64,000 nt of DNA from Natronorubrum texcoconense (GCF_900100335.1 NZ_FNFE01000010.1:45439-109438); one strand, 5' to 3'; positions 1-9,168 are shown, counted from the first letter of the stretch. Notes: generated by a model not told the origin, from the letters alone. Numbers and translations are program-made.

Positions 1-252
1 ACGATGGCGCTCGTCACCGATATCGCCGCCGAGAGCGAACGTGGGGTCGCGATGGCCGGCTTCAACATCGCCGGCAGTCTGGGCTTTCTCGGCGGCTTTC
101 TGATCGGCGGTACCGTCGCGAGCACCTACGGCTACGATCTCGCCTTCCTCGTCGTCGGCAGCCTCGAGATCGTGATCGCACTGATCGCCGTCCCGGTGTT
201 CCTCCGCTGGTCGCTCGGGCGCAACGACCACCTCGATCACGGTCGTATCTGA
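1..252 (+). CDS. MFS transporter, C-terminal end only
   Basis: This is the last ~83 codons of a gene that begins before the window. The residues form two hydrophobic helices (about residues 17-40 and 45-68) joined by a short loop containing STYGYD, then a charged tail. The helix-glycine pattern (GFNIAGSLGFLGGFLIGG) is that of the last two helices of a major facilitator superfamily permease. The substrate cannot be told from this fragment. Confidence 0.6.
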   Translation, partial: TMALVTDIAAESERGVAMAGFNIAGSLGFLGGFLIGGTVASTYGYDLAFLVVGSLEIVIALIAVPVFLRWSLGRNDHLDHGRI

Positions 253-349
253 TCGCCGTTACGTTCTTTCCGATCAGTCGCTGGCCGAGAACTACCAGGA
301 GGATCACTGGTATGTAACCGCATGACAGCGTCACGATAGAGGGTATCAA

Positions 350-357
350 TTTTTATG
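350..357 (+). promoter_or_regulatory. TATA box for blue-copper lipoprotein
   Basis: TTTTTATG is centred about 28 nt before the ATG at 381. This is the spacing of a leaderless haloarchaeal transcript and is the reason the ATG at 381 is preferred over the in-frame GTG at 357. Confidence 0.55.
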
Positions 358-380
358 TGCTCAACCCTAACCTTCGGTTG

Positions 381-944
381 ATGACGCGAGACAACGCAAT
401 TTCACGGCGAACCGCGCTGAAGCTCACCGGTGCGGCCGCAGCGACCGCGCTGGTCGCCGGCTGTGGTGACGACGACGACGATGACAACGGGAACGGCAAC
501 GGCGACGATGGCTTCGAGATCGAGCCCGGCACGGAGATCACCTTCGACGGCCAGCAGAGCGGCTGGGAAGGACTCTCACCGGACGAGATCGACGGCGAAG
601 TGAACCCGACGCTCATCCTCCAGGAGGGTGAAACGTACGATATCGGCTGGACCGAAGGCGACGGCATCGCACACAACATCGAGATCTGGGACGAAAACGA
701 CGACCTCGTCGAGGACTACGAGACCGACCAGGTCGAAGAGCCCGACGACGACCAGATGCTCGAGATCGAAGTCACCGACGAGATGGCCTACTACGTCTGC
801 GAACCGCACGACGGTTCGATGCGCGGCGAGATCGTCGTCGAGGAGGGTGACGGCGGAAACGGTGACGACGAGAACGGTGAAGACGAAAACGGTGAGGACG
901 AGAACGGAAACGGCGACGACAACGGCAACGGCGACGACGAGTAA
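381..944 (+). CDS. Halocyanin-like blue copper lipoprotein (single domain)
   Basis: 187 residues. The N-terminus has a twin-arginine signal (SRRTALKLTG) and a lipobox ending at Cys28 (LVAGC), followed by an Asp/Gly/Asn-rich spacer, so it should be a Tat-exported, lipid-anchored surface protein. Residues ~45-155 form a cupredoxin-like domain with the type 1 copper ligand set His98 (in AHNIE), Cys140, His143 and Met147 (CEPHDGSM). A role as a small electron carrier is inferred from the family. The last 30 residues are an acidic DENGED-type tail. The next gene carries two further copies of the same domain, so the pair arose by duplication. The spacing Cys-x2-His-x3-Met is one residue shorter than in plant plastocyanin. 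Confidence 0.8.
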   Translation: MTRDNAISRRTALKLTGAAAATALVAGCGDDDDDDNGNGNGDDGFEIEPGTEITFDGQQSGWEGLSPDEIDGEVNPTLILQEGETYDIGWTEGDGIAHNIEIWDENDDLVEDYETDQVEEPDDDQMLEIEVTDEMAYYVCEPHDGSMRGEIVVEEGDGGNGDDENGEDENGEDENGNGDDNGNGDDE

Positions 945-1186
945 CGACGGCGTGACTCGCGCCGCGTTCCGACGGCGTCAAACCGTTGCATCACCCGGTA
1001 TTTGTCTCGACTTTTTCGGCTCTGCGGGTCGCTTTTTTGCGCAACTGACGGCGAGACTACAGTCCGCGATAGCCTGACAACCAGCCGATCGAGAGACGAC
1101 AACGCGGCGGGGTGAGGGCTGCAGCAGTCGAACCGGTGGCGACTCACCGGTCAGTCTCTCCGCTGCCGCCTCGAGTGAACGGTTGG

Positions 1187-1194
1187 TTTTATGA
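1187..1194 (+). promoter_or_regulatory. TATA box for two-domain blue-copper gene
   Basis: TTTTATGA lies about 27 nt before the ATG at 1217. A purine-rich GGGAAGGAG also lies 6-14 nt before that ATG, so both leaderless and Shine-Dalgarno initiation look possible. Confidence 0.5.
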
Positions 1195-1216
1195 AGTTTG
1201 TCGGGAAGGAGTACAC

Positions 1217-2182
1217 ATGCCAACTGCCGATTTGGTTACACGTCGGACGCTGCTTTACGCCGTCGGTGCTGGGGCCGGGGCCGGAACGCTCGCGGGCTGT
1301 GTCGACCAGGCGGAGACCGACGAGACCGGCACTACGGACGACGATGATGACGGCGATACCGACGACGGGTCGACCGACGACGCCGACCCCGGAGCGGAAC
1401 CCGACGCCGACGAGAGCAACGCTGACGACGAGACGACCGACTCCACACTCGAGCCCGGGACGCAGATTCGATTCGACGGCCAGACCAGTGGCTGGGTCGG
1501 TCTCGGACCCTCGACGATCGAAAACGAAGAGAACCCGACGCTCACCCTCGAGGTTGGCGAGACGTACGAGATCGGGTGGACTCGTGGCAACGGACAGGCC
1601 CACAACATCGAGCTCCGGGATCGGAACGACGAGGTCGTCGACGACTATCGGACCGATCTGACCGACGCCGAGGAGCCCGACGACCAGCGACTCGAGTTCG
1701 AAGCGAGCGAGGAACTGGCGTACTACGTCTGTGACCCCCACGCCGCCTCGATGCGCGGCGAAATTCGGATCGACGGAACCGAGCCGTCCGCGGACGATCG
1801 CGGCCGTCACGATGACGACAGCGACGGCGGGACCGAAACCGGCGACGCATTCAGTATCGATCCCGGGACGACCATCGTCTTCGACGGCCAGACGGCCGCC
1901 TGGGAGGGGCTCGAGCCGGCGGTGATCGGCGGCGAAGAAAACCCGACGCTTGCCCTCGAGGAAGGCGAAACCTACCGGATCGGCTGGGAGGGAAGCGACG
2001 GCCTCCACCATAACATCGAGCTGTGGGATCGAGACGACGAGGTCGTCGACGACTACCGAACCGACGTCACGGACGAGCCCGGCGACGACCAGTTTCTCGA
2101 GTTCGAAGCGAGCGATGAACTGGCGTACTACGTCTGTGCGCCCCACGCCGCGTCGATGCGCGGCGAGATTCTGCTCGAGTGA
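1217..2182 (+). CDS. Two-domain halocyanin-like blue copper lipoprotein
   Basis: 321 residues. Tat motif TRRTLLYAVG and lipobox Cys28 (LAGC) are followed by a long Asp/Thr-rich spacer to about residue 74. Two homologous cupredoxin-like domains follow (about 75-190 and 212-321). Each begins with an (L/I)xPGTxI-FDGQ stretch, contains a His in (A/H)HNIEL, and ends with C-(D/A)-PHAASMRGEI, so each has a full Cys/His/Met copper set. The domains are joined by an acidic linker. Two coppers per chain would suit electron transfer at the membrane surface, but no partner oxidase is adjacent. The gene is a tandem duplicate of the one before it. Confidence 0.8.
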   Translation: MPTADLVTRRTLLYAVGAGAGAGTLAGCVDQAETDETGTTDDDDDGDTDDGSTDDADPGAEPDADESNADDETTDSTLEPGTQIRFDGQTSGWVGLGPSTIENEENPTLTLEVGETYEIGWTRGNGQAHNIELRDRNDEVVDDYRTDLTDAEEPDDQRLEFEASEELAYYVCDPHAASMRGEIRIDGTEPSADDRGRHDDDSDGGTETGDAFSIDPGTTIVFDGQTAAWEGLEPAVIGGEENPTLALEEGETYRIGWEGSDGLHHNIELWDRDDEVVDDYRTDVTDEPGDDQFLEFEASDELAYYVCAPHAASMRGEILLE

Positions 2183-2270
2183 TCGATAGCGGAAAGATGC
2201 GGCGAGAACTGCCGAGTGACTGCGGCATCAAAAGTACCATACCGTCTCGCGACCCAGTAGCTCGTATCAG

Positions 2271-3392
2271 GTGGCTTTCGTGACCGAAAAACGCGAGTAC
2301 AAAGACGAGTACCCCGACAAGACGCTGTATATTCCGGGTCCGACCGAGGTCCGCGAGGACGTCGTCGAGGCGATGTGCGAGCCGATGTTCGGCCATCGCA
2401 TGGACCGAATGACGGACCTCTATACGACCATCGTCGAGGACACGAAGGAGTTCCTCGGCACCGAGAACGAGGTCGTCATCCTCACGGGTTCGGGAACCGA
2501 GTTCTGGGAGGCGTCGACGCTGAACCTCGTCGACGAGAACATCCTCGTTCCGACCTGTGGCAGCTTCAGCGAACGCCACGCCAACGTCGCCGAGCGACTT
2601 GGCAAAAACGTCGACCGCCTCGAGTACGAGTGGGGGCGGGCGATCAAGCCCGAGGACATCCGCGAGGAACTCGAGACGAGCGACAAACACTACGACGTGG
2701 TCGCGACCGTGATGAACGAGAGTTCGACGGGCGTCCGCAACCCCATCGAAGAGATCGGCGACGTCGTCGCGGAGTACCCGGACACGTACTTCGTCGTCGA
2801 CGCGGTCTCCGCGCTCGGCGGCGATTACGTCGATATCGACGAACACAACATCGACGTCATCTTCGCCTCGAGTCAGAAGGCGTTCGCCATGCCGCCCGGA
2901 CTCGCGATCTGTGTCGTCAGCGACGAGGCCTACGAGCGCGAACTGCAGAAGGAGTCCGCGTCGTGGTACGGCGGCTTCCAGCGCACGATCGACTACTACG
3001 ACCGAAAGGGCCAGACCCACTCCACGCCGGCGATTCCGATCATGCTGGCGTACCACAAACAGATGAAGTACATGCTGGAGGAGGGCCACGAGGGCCGCAG
3101 CGAGCGGCACCGCGAGATGGCCGAGTACGTCCGCGAGTGGGCCGACGAACACTTCGACATGTTCCCCGAGGAGGGCTACGAGTCCCAGACGGTGGCCTGT
3201 ATCGAGAACACCCAGGGGATCGACGTCGCCGAAACCATCGAGACCGTCGACGAGGAGTACGGGATGGTCTTTTCGAACGGCTACGGCTCACAGCTCGGCG
3301 AGAAAACGTTCCGCATCGGCCACATGGGCGAACACGACCTCGAGTCGATCAAGGAGTTGACCGACGCCATCGAGGACGTCGCCGGACTGTAG
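2271..3392 (+). CDS. Class V aminotransferase (alanine-glyoxylate/serine-pyruvate type)
   Basis: 373 residues, starting at GTG 2271. The N-terminal IPGPTEV stretch and the PLP lysine in ASSQKAFAMPPG (Lys203) place it in the class V, fold-type I family of alanine-glyoxylate, serine-pyruvate and archaeal phosphoserine aminotransferases. VVDAVSALGGDYVD carries the aspartate that pairs with the PLP ring nitrogen. TGSGTEFWEAS is the phosphate-contact loop. The C-terminal FRIGHMG stretch is typical of the family. It transfers an amino group from alanine, serine or glutamate to a 2-oxo acid in the cytoplasm; which substrate cannot be decided from sequence. It is a stand-alone gene between a surface-protein pair and a convergent protease. 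Confidence 0.85.
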   Translation: MAFVTEKREYKDEYPDKTLYIPGPTEVREDVVEAMCEPMFGHRMDRMTDLYTTIVEDTKEFLGTENEVVILTGSGTEFWEASTLNLVDENILVPTCGSFSERHANVAERLGKNVDRLEYEWGRAIKPEDIREELETSDKHYDVVATVMNESSTGVRNPIEEIGDVVAEYPDTYFVVDAVSALGGDYVDIDEHNIDVIFASSQKAFAMPPGLAICVVSDEAYERELQKESASWYGGFQRTIDYYDRKGQTHSTPAIPIMLAYHKQMKYMLEEGHEGRSERHREMAEYVREWADEHFDMFPEEGYESQTVACIENTQGIDVAETIETVDEEYGMVFSNGYGSQLGEKTFRIGHMGEHDLESIKELTDAIEDVAGL

Positions 3393-3468
3393 TCGACGGT
3401 CCAAGCATGTAGCACACCGGTCAGAAAAGCGTTTTTCGTCGGTCACTCCGGTCGTACCGCAACGACGG

Positions 3469-4827
3469 CTACGAAAACAGCCGCCGGAGCCAATCGAAGA
3501 AGCTCGCGAGCAGGTCCGCTAGCCGCTCGACCACGGACCGGAGTCCGTCGAAGAACCCGCCGGCCCGATCCGTGTCCTGACTGCCACCGTCGGTCGCGCG
3601 CTCGTCGCCGACCGCCGCGCGGGCGTCCACGAGCCCGTCGCCCTCCGCACACGTTCCGAGCACTTCTTCGGCCGATTCGGCGAGGATCTCCCTGACCGAC
3701 TCGTTCGGTCCCGGGCCGGACTCCTCGCGGGTCTCCCAGACCAGCGCCGCGACGCCGGTGACGAACGGGCAGGCGACGCTCGTTCCGCTCGCCTGCGCGT
3801 ACTGGTTGTCGACGGTGGTCGAATTGACGTCCGTCCCTGGCGCCAGTAGATCGACGGCCGAACCGACGCTGCTGTAGGACGCTAACGTGTCGTTCTCGTT
3901 CATCGCGGTCACCGCGACGACGTCGTCGTGCATCGCCGGATGAGTCATCGTCTCCTCGTCACAGGAGTCACCGCCGTTGTTCCCTTCGTTACCGGCCGCA
4001 CAGAGCAGGAGGTGTCCCGCCGAATGTGCGGCGTCGATCGCGTCGTCCAGCGTGGAACTCGATTCTTCGCCGCCGAGGCTCATCGAGATCAGTTCGATAT
4101 CGTTCGACATGCACCAGTCGATCCCGGCGATCAGTTCGCTGTACCGACCGGAGCCGTCGTCGCCGAGCACCTTCACCGCGTACAGGTTCGCCTCGGGGGC
4201 CACGCCCACGACGCCGAGGTCATTGTCCGACGCGCCCGCGACGCCGGCGACGTGCGTCCCGTGGCCGTGGCGGTCCTCGTAGTCGGTCGATACCCCGTCG
4301 CTGGTGAAGTTCCGTCCGCCGGCGACCGACAGGCTGCAGTGGTCCGACGCGATGCCCGTGTCGAGAATCCCCACGTCGACGCCCGACCCGTCCGGATCGA
4401 CCTCGTTGGCACCGATGCGCTCGACGCCCCAGGACGGTCGTTGGTCGGGGTGGGTCGAACAGTCGGAGCCGTCCGGCGGATTCAGAATGTCCGAGAGGGA
4501 GGGCGACCAATCCGAGGGGATCTCCGTCTCGTCGTCCTCTTCGACGAACGAGACGCGACGGTCGCCGCGCAGCTCGTCTAAGCTGTTCGACGGCACCTCC
4601 GCGACCACGAACTCGAAGTTGTCGTACTCGAGGAGCGGCGTCCCGCCGATGGCCTCGACCACGCCGAACAACTCACCCAGTAGTCCGTCTCGCGGGTGAA
4701 CGAACACCCTCCGAGTAGCGGATGCTGAGGAGGACGCAGACGCCGACGCAGATCCCGAGAGTCCGATCAGTCCCGCGGAGACGCCGACTCCGACACCCTG
4801 CAGGAGCTGACGTCGACTGAGAGTCAT
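3469..4827 (-). CDS. Tat-exported subtilisin-like serine protease (S8)
   Basis: 452 residues. A twin-arginine signal (SRRQLLQGVG) with a Ser/Ala-rich end is followed by an inhibitor-like propeptide (about 40-100) and a peptidase S8 domain. The catalytic triad is visible: Asp156 (GILDTG), His189 (HGHGTHVAGV) and Ser350 (SGTSVACP), with oxyanion Asn280 (AAGNEG). Several cysteines (Cys123, Cys239, Cys276, Cys289, Cys353, Cys393) could form disulfides. The last ~30 residues form a short amphipathic helix (VVERLADLLASFFDWL) after an acidic linker, which might bind the membrane or a partner. It is shorter than halolysins, which carry a ~100-residue C-terminal extension. It is convergent with the aminotransferase gene. 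Confidence 0.88.
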   Translation of the reverse strand: MTLSRRQLLQGVGVGVSAGLIGLSGSASASASSSASATRRVFVHPRDGLLGELFGVVEAIGGTPLLEYDNFEFVVAEVPSNSLDELRGDRRVSFVEEDDETEIPSDWSPSLSDILNPPDGSDCSTHPDQRPSWGVERIGANEVDPDGSGVDVGILDTGIASDHCSLSVAGGRNFTSDGVSTDYEDRHGHGTHVAGVAGASDNDLGVVGVAPEANLYAVKVLGDDGSGRYSELIAGIDWCMSNDIELISMSLGGEESSSTLDDAIDAAHSAGHLLLCAAGNEGNNGGDSCDEETMTHPAMHDDVVAVTAMNENDTLASYSSVGSAVDLLAPGTDVNSTTVDNQYAQASGTSVACPFVTGVAALVWETREESGPGPNESVREILAESAEEVLGTCAEGDGLVDARAAVGDERATDGGSQDTDRAGGFFDGLRSVVERLADLLASFFDWLRRLFS

Positions 4828-4829
4828 GC

Positions 4830-5270
4830 ATACGTGAATGTAAATCGGAGAGATAAGCTTTCTGTACGATGCTGGTAGTTATGTCGAACGAGGCGAAGTC
4901 GATGGCCGTGAGTCCGCTCCGAGTGCTGCGAGGAGCGGACGAACCGGGGGAGGGCAGGCTGCTGCGCAGAGAATTTGCGGTACAGCCGGTGAGACATCCA
5001 CCATTTCACTGTCGGCGAGTGAGCGGTTCGGAGAACCCGAACGATGCCGTTCACCGCGAACGAACGTAGTGAGTGAGCGGGCCGACGACTGATGTGAGTG
5101 AGCGAAGCGAACGAACCGAAGGAGGAGTGCTTTTGATCGAAACTGAGCGGAGCAAAGCTCCGCGATGTCCAAAAGAGCGCGAGCGCTCTTTTGAAGATTT
5201 TACCGAGTGACAGCGGCTGTGCGACAGCTACGCTGTCGTCAGGCCGCAAGAACGCAGCGTAAAATTTCGT
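4830..5270. repeat. Non-coding region with hairpin-rich repeat-like element
   Basis: No convincing gene lies in these ~440 bases. From ~5040 the sequence is built of short variants of GTGAGTGAGCG and GAAGCGAACGAACC, followed by three perfect hairpins: 7-bp stem 5147-5163, 10-bp stem 5171-5192 and 7-bp stem 5222-5238. The layout resembles the short intergenic repeats that are common near gene ends in haloarchaea; that resemblance is from memory. It separates the divergently placed ends of the protease promoter and the aIF1A 3' end. Confidence 0.5.
5171..5192 (-). terminator. Candidate terminator downstream of aIF1A
   Basis: A perfect 10-bp inverted repeat (AAAAGAGCGC, loop GA, GCGCTCTTTT) lies 80-100 nt past the aIF1A stop. 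On the minus strand the stem ends in TTTT. Confidence 0.4.
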
Positions 5271-5271
5271 T

Positions 5272-5562
5272 TTACTGGATATGACCTTCCCGCCGGAGCT
5301 GGTCGGCCTCGCTCTTCTCGTAGCGCCAGGTGATGTCGGCCTTCTCGTCCTGCCAGTCCCACGGCTCGACGAGGACGACGTCGTCCTCGCGGATCCAGAT
5401 GCGCTTTTGCATCTTGCCGGGGATCCGCGCAGTGCGTTCCTGACCGTCGGCACACCGTACTTTCACCCGATTCGCCCCGAGCATGTTGGTGACGGTCGCG
5501 AACACCTCGTCGTCCTCCGGCATCCGGAGATTCTTCCGACCGCCCTCACCGTCGTCGCTCAT
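5272..5562 (-). CDS. eif1A: Translation initiation factor aIF-1A
   Basis: 96 residues, the full length for archaeal IF1A. It is an S1/OB-fold protein (about residues 15-85), with [19 protein letters not shown] and [17 protein letters not shown] as the hallmark strands. It binds the ribosomal A site during initiation and helps scanning and start selection together with aIF1. The start at 5562 gives a short acidic N-tail (MSDDGEGG), as usual in haloarchaea. It is transcribed alone on the minus strand, upstream of the hairpin region. Confidence 0.95.
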   Translation of the reverse strand: MSDDGEGGRKNLRMPEDDEVFATVTNMLGANRVKVRCADGQERTARIPGKMQKRIWIREDDVVLVEPWDWQDEKADITWRYEKSEADQLRREGHIQ

Positions 5563-5658
5563 ACGTCGTCGTTCGGAGCCGAGCGGTTTAATGTTTTATC
5601 GATTTTGCGAGGGCGTCTGCGCGCCGGCAGTGACTCTCGAGGCCGGAAAACCACGCCG

Positions 5659-5666
5659 TTTATTTT
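5659..5666 (+). promoter_or_regulatory. TATA box for 59-residue membrane protein
   Basis: TTTATTTT is centred about 27 nt before the ATG at 5689, fitting a leaderless transcript. Confidence 0.5.
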
Positions 5667-5688
5667 CCTCCGCTCGGCACTCCTGCGT

Positions 5689-5868
5689 ATGTTGCAGAAT
5701 CTCGGACCGCTGGGAATCGTCGGTCTCGTTATCATGCTCGCCGGAATCGGACTCATCGCCTACGAAAGTCTCCTGATCGCCGCCGGAATGGCGATGGTCC
5801 TCGCTGGGCTCGGACTGGTCGTCAAGGCGCTGATCTCGGGAATGCTCCAGAGCTTCGGGATGTTCTAA
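5689..5868 (+). CDS. Small two-helix membrane protein
   Basis: 59 residues, starting at ATG 5689 with a well-placed TATA box. Two hydrophobic segments (about 8-24 and 28-49) are separated by one charged pair (YES), and there is almost no soluble part. It resembles the short hypothetical membrane proteins found widely in haloarchaea. No function can be assigned. It is followed in the same direction by another small membrane protein. Confidence 0.7.
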   Translation: MLQNLGPLGIVGLVIMLAGIGLIAYESLLIAAGMAMVLAGLGLVVKALISGMLQSFGMF

Positions 5869-5947
5869 TAAACGAGACGCGAAAACGAGAGCCGACGCTG
5901 CGATTGCGCTCCGAACTATTTTGTCGGTTCGCTGCCTCCACAATGGC

Positions 5948-6202
5948 ATGGGATACACGCTCCACTACTACGATCTGGTGTTGGTCTGTATCGCCGCGAG
6001 CCTCGGCCTCGGAGCGGGAATCGGCTACGCGACGCCGGTCGCGATCGAGCTCTCGATCGCCGCGCTGGGGGTCGTCGCGATCGGCTTCATCGCCCACGCG
6101 CTGTTCGTCAACGGGCCGGTCGACGAACCCGAGGATCTGACAGACGAGGTCGCGGTCGAAGAGGTGCCGCGGGTGCTCTCACCGGTCAACACGGCGGACT
6201 GA
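5948..6202 (+). CDS. Small two-helix membrane protein with acidic tail
   Basis: 84 residues from ATG 5948; an AT-rich ACTATTTT box lies ~29 nt upstream. Two hydrophobic helices (about 9-30 and 34-55) are followed by a ~28-residue acidic cytoplasmic-type tail (DEPEDLTDEVAVEEVP). A TTG in frame at 5921 is an unlikely alternative start. It is a conserved-looking haloarchaeal hypothetical with no known role. Confidence 0.65.
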   Translation: MGYTLHYYDLVLVCIAASLGLGAGIGYATPVAIELSIAALGVVAIGFIAHALFVNGPVDEPEDLTDEVAVEEVPRVLSPVNTAD

Positions 6203-6232
6203 GCGGTGAGCTGAGAGACCACGGCTGCGATA

Positions 6233-8206
6233 TCAGACTTCGTTGTCTCCGGCTCGGTGTTCGCTGATGAGTTGGTCGACCATCGACGCCTTGCGGTCGC
6301 GCTCGCGTTCTTCGGCTCGCTCGTGCCAGTCGTCGATGACCGCCTCGACGTCGTCCTCGCGGGCGACGGCCAGTTCGTCGACCTCCTGCATGGCGACGTC
6401 GTCGGCCGGGCCGACCGGAATCTCCTCGTCGAAGAGGATCTCGTCGGCGATTTCGGAGAGCCCGCCCTGCTTCAGGACGACTCTCGGCTCGAAGCCCGCG
6501 AGGAGGTCGGCCGTCGACTTCCCGGCCCCGCTCGCGTCCCGCACGAAGACGACGTCACCAGCGGCGATGCCGTACTGCTCGTCGGCCTCGCGGATCGCCC
6601 CCTTCGTGAACTTCTCGATCACCTTGACGGGAACCAACCCCTCCTTCTTCGCCGAGACGTCACTGAAGTTCGAGTGATCGAGCTTCCAGAGCGCCTTCAT
6701 CCGTTCGACTTTGCCCTCCAAGTCCTCGACCGCCTCGCGGGCCTCGTCGCGCTCGCGTTCGAGACGGTTCGCCTTCCGCTCGAGCCGATTCACCTCCCGG
6801 TCCTTCCGAACCTGCGTGCGCTCCTCCCGGCGGGCGAGGCTGAGCTTCGATTCGAGTTCGTCGATCCGATCGTCGCGGTCTTCGATACGGCCCTCGAGCG
6901 TCCCCACGTGTGACTGGAGCCGGTCGACCTGTCGCTCGAGATCCTTGATCCGTCGTTCCTCCTCGGTGAGTTCGCGGGGTTCGTGTTCCGCGGACTCCTC
7001 CTCGGGTTCCTCGTCGTCGTCGAGATCCCGGAGGACCGCCTCGACGCTCTCCTCGCCCGCGACGACGCGGGCGGTCACCTCGCCGCGGTCGAGCCCCGGC
7101 GGGAGTTTCTCGGCGATGCGCTCGAACTGATCCTCGTGGGCGTCGACGGCGTACAGCGCGGCGGCCATCGCGTCGCGCTGGTGGTCGTCGTCGTACGGCT
7201 CCTCGCGCGTTCGATGCTGCTTCTCGTCGATCGGCAGATCGCTCGTCGGCGTCCAGCCCGCGGCGTCGAAGCTCCGGCGGAACTTCTCGACGGTTTCGGG
7301 CATCGGCGTCACGTCCGCCGCGACGATGATCGGCCGGCCGCGTTCGACGATCCACTCGATTACGTCGGCGGTGTCGCTGGTCCGGGAACTCCAGACGTCC
7401 AGCACCTCGCCCTCGAGCGAGACGATTGCCGCCGCGGTCGTCGTGCCGGGATCGATCCCGACGACGACGTGGTCCCGGCGTTTGACGAGCGGCTGAAACT
7501 CGATGCCGTCCCGCCGTTCGCGTTCGATTTCGACGCGGACGTCGCCTGAACGATTGCGCGAGACGGGGATGTCCTGCGGCCGGGCCTGGACGGTGAAGAC
7601 GGCGTTCGCGAAGCCGCCGTAGGCCTCGCGGGCGTCTCGCTCGTACTCGAGGTTTTCGTCCTCGAGTGCGGATTCGACCTCGCGGGCTCGTTTCCTGACC
7701 GAGCCGTGAATGCGGCGGGTGTAGCGGTCTTCGCTCCAGCCCCCGCTGCCGGTCGAGCGGCCCCTCGAGACCTTGACTTCCGTGGTATCCGTAAAGGCCG
7801 ACACTTCGTGGCCGACGTTGTGGGCGGCCAGTCGGGCCGCAGCCTCGGCTTCCTGCATCGGATCCTTCCCGTAGGGGATGCCGTGGCGTTTCGCGACCCG
7901 GGAGAGCGGTTCGGGCTGTTCGGCGCCCGTCACCTGCACCAGCTTGGTTCCGGACGGAAGCGAGCCCAGAAAGTGGATGAGCTGATCCTTGTCGGCCGCC
8001 AGCTCGTACATGTTGTCCGTCGCGATGATCGCCGGCTCCTCGTCTTCGATCAGTCGCCTGAGCTTGCGGTGGGAGACGACGTCCCTGGTAACGTCCTCGC
8101 CGTCGTAGACGACGAGCGCGTAGGAGGGGGCGTCGCCCCGCACGTCACCGCTTTGGATATCGACGCCGAAGACGACCGCATCGAGGGCACTCGTTCGCGT
8201 ACTCAC
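6233..8206 (-). CDS. DUF460 protein: RNase H-fold domain plus coiled coil
   Basis: 657 residues. An N-terminal region with GVDIQSGD precedes a RuvC/YqgF-like RNase H fold (VVVGIDPGTTTAAAIVS at ~245-265, VAADVTPMPETVEK, and DDDHQRDAMAAAL near 345). This is followed by an acidic linker and a long coiled coil (about 415-515, rich in ERxxDRL/VxRLER repeats) and then a C-terminal domain with DVVFVRDASGAGKST. The arrangement matches the archaeal DUF460 family (COG2433), thought to act on nucleic acid; no activity is established. The aspartates expected of an RNase H-fold nuclease are present (in GIDPG and DDHQRDA), so it may be active. It is a single minus-strand gene. Confidence 0.8.
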   Translation of the reverse strand: MSTRTSALDAVVFGVDIQSGDVRGDAPSYALVVYDGEDVTRDVVSHRKLRRLIEDEEPAIIATDNMYELAADKDQLIHFLGSLPSGTKLVQVTGAEQPEPLSRVAKRHGIPYGKDPMQEAEAAARLAAHNVGHEVSAFTDTTEVKVSRGRSTGSGGWSEDRYTRRIHGSVRKRAREVESALEDENLEYERDAREAYGGFANAVFTVQARPQDIPVSRNRSGDVRVEIERERRDGIEFQPLVKRRDHVVVGIDPGTTTAAAIVSLEGEVLDVWSSRTSDTADVIEWIVERGRPIIVAADVTPMPETVEKFRRSFDAAGWTPTSDLPIDEKQHRTREEPYDDDHQRDAMAAALYAVDAHEDQFERIAEKLPPGLDRGEVTARVVAGEESVEAVLRDLDDDEEPEEESAEHEPRELTEEERRIKDLERQVDRLQSHVGTLEGRIEDRDDRIDELESKLSLARREERTQVRKDREVNRLERKANRLERERDEAREAVEDLEGKVERMKALWKLDHSNFSDVSAKKEGLVPVKVIEKFTKGAIREADEQYGIAAGDVVFVRDASGAGKSTADLLAGFEPRVVLKQGGLSEIADEILFDEEIPVGPADDVAMQEVDELAVAREDDVEAVIDDWHERAEERERDRKASMVDQLISEHRAGDNEV

Positions 8207-8300
8207 GGCCGGCCTTAGGGGCGAGTCGGTGATAAATCCGGCGCGGGTTCGTGCCGGCTAGCGACCAAACCGCTAAGGAGCAAGCGGTCACGACAGTCGT

Positions 8301-9068
8301 ATGGACAATCGGGATAACCAGACAGAAGGCGACGAGCGGATCGATCGAGACGGTGGAACGTCGAAACGGGGCGACGAACCGGAACGCGGACGGCGGGACG
8401 ATCAGGGCGGAGCGTCAGTCATCGATCTCGCACAGCAGCCGATCGTCGCGGCGTGGACGACGTACCTAACGTTGCTGCTCGCACTGGTCGCCGTCGGTTA
8501 CGGCCTGTTCGGCATCCTCACCGACGCAGTCGACGAGGACATCGCCGAGGCGGAAGACGGCATCGCAGGCTTCGACGCTGCGTTCGAAGCGGCGTTTTCG
8601 ATCCCGCTCATGGGCACTCCGTATCTGGCGATCCTCCTCGCCGCCTTCGTCGGCGCATTTCTCGGCTGGCGACTCGAGCGCGATCGATCGACGGCCTACG
8701 TGGCGGCCGGTCTCGCCACCGGCGTCGCGACGGTGGTCTTCTGGACCCTGGCGGCGCTGTTCGGGACGATCCCGCTCGCGGTCTCGGTCGATATCGGCGG
8801 CTTGCTCGTCAACGCGCTCCTCGCCGGCATCAGCGCCGGACTCGTCGCCGCGGGTGGCGTCTGGGCGACGCGCACGCGAGCGCCGGTGACCCTTGCAATA
8901 GAGGAGCCATCTCGCAATGCGGCAGGCGGGACCCGAGGGCGTCGCACCGACCGGGAGACTCCCGAGACTCGAGCGTTCGACGACGATCGAGAGAGCCGGG
9001 ACGCTCGAGACAGACGGAGTGATCCCGACAACGCCAGTGCTCGAGACGCCCGAAACGAACGCGAGTAG
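8301..9068 (+). CDS. Four-helix membrane protein with charged ends
   Basis: 255 residues. About 40 hydrophilic residues precede roughly four transmembrane helices (about 50-72, 100-120, 130-152 and 162-190). The C-terminal 55 residues are highly charged and Arg/Asp-rich (DDDRESRDARDRRSD). It looks like the many haloarchaeal integral membrane hypotheticals. No motif reveals a substrate. The next gene starts 100 nt downstream on the same strand. Confidence 0.65.
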   Translation: MDNRDNQTEGDERIDRDGGTSKRGDEPERGRRDDQGGASVIDLAQQPIVAAWTTYLTLLLALVAVGYGLFGILTDAVDEDIAEAEDGIAGFDAAFEAAFSIPLMGTPYLAILLAAFVGAFLGWRLERDRSTAYVAAGLATGVATVVFWTLAALFGTIPLAVSVDIGGLLVNALLAGISAGLVAAGGVWATRTRAPVTLAIEEPSRNAAGGTRGRRTDRETPETRAFDDDRESRDARDRRSDPDNASARDARNERE

Positions 9069-9168
9069 GGACTCGAACGCGGTCGGTCGTGCGAGACGAC
9101 CGGACCACAAAAGATTTGACAGCTGCTTATCCTTCTTCGATGAACGACACGATCCGGTCGACGAGAGT

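Noticed and set aside
1151..2146. 331-residue reading frame opposite the two-domain copper protein
   Set aside because: Antisense shadow; composition is Val/Arg-rich and lacks any motif.
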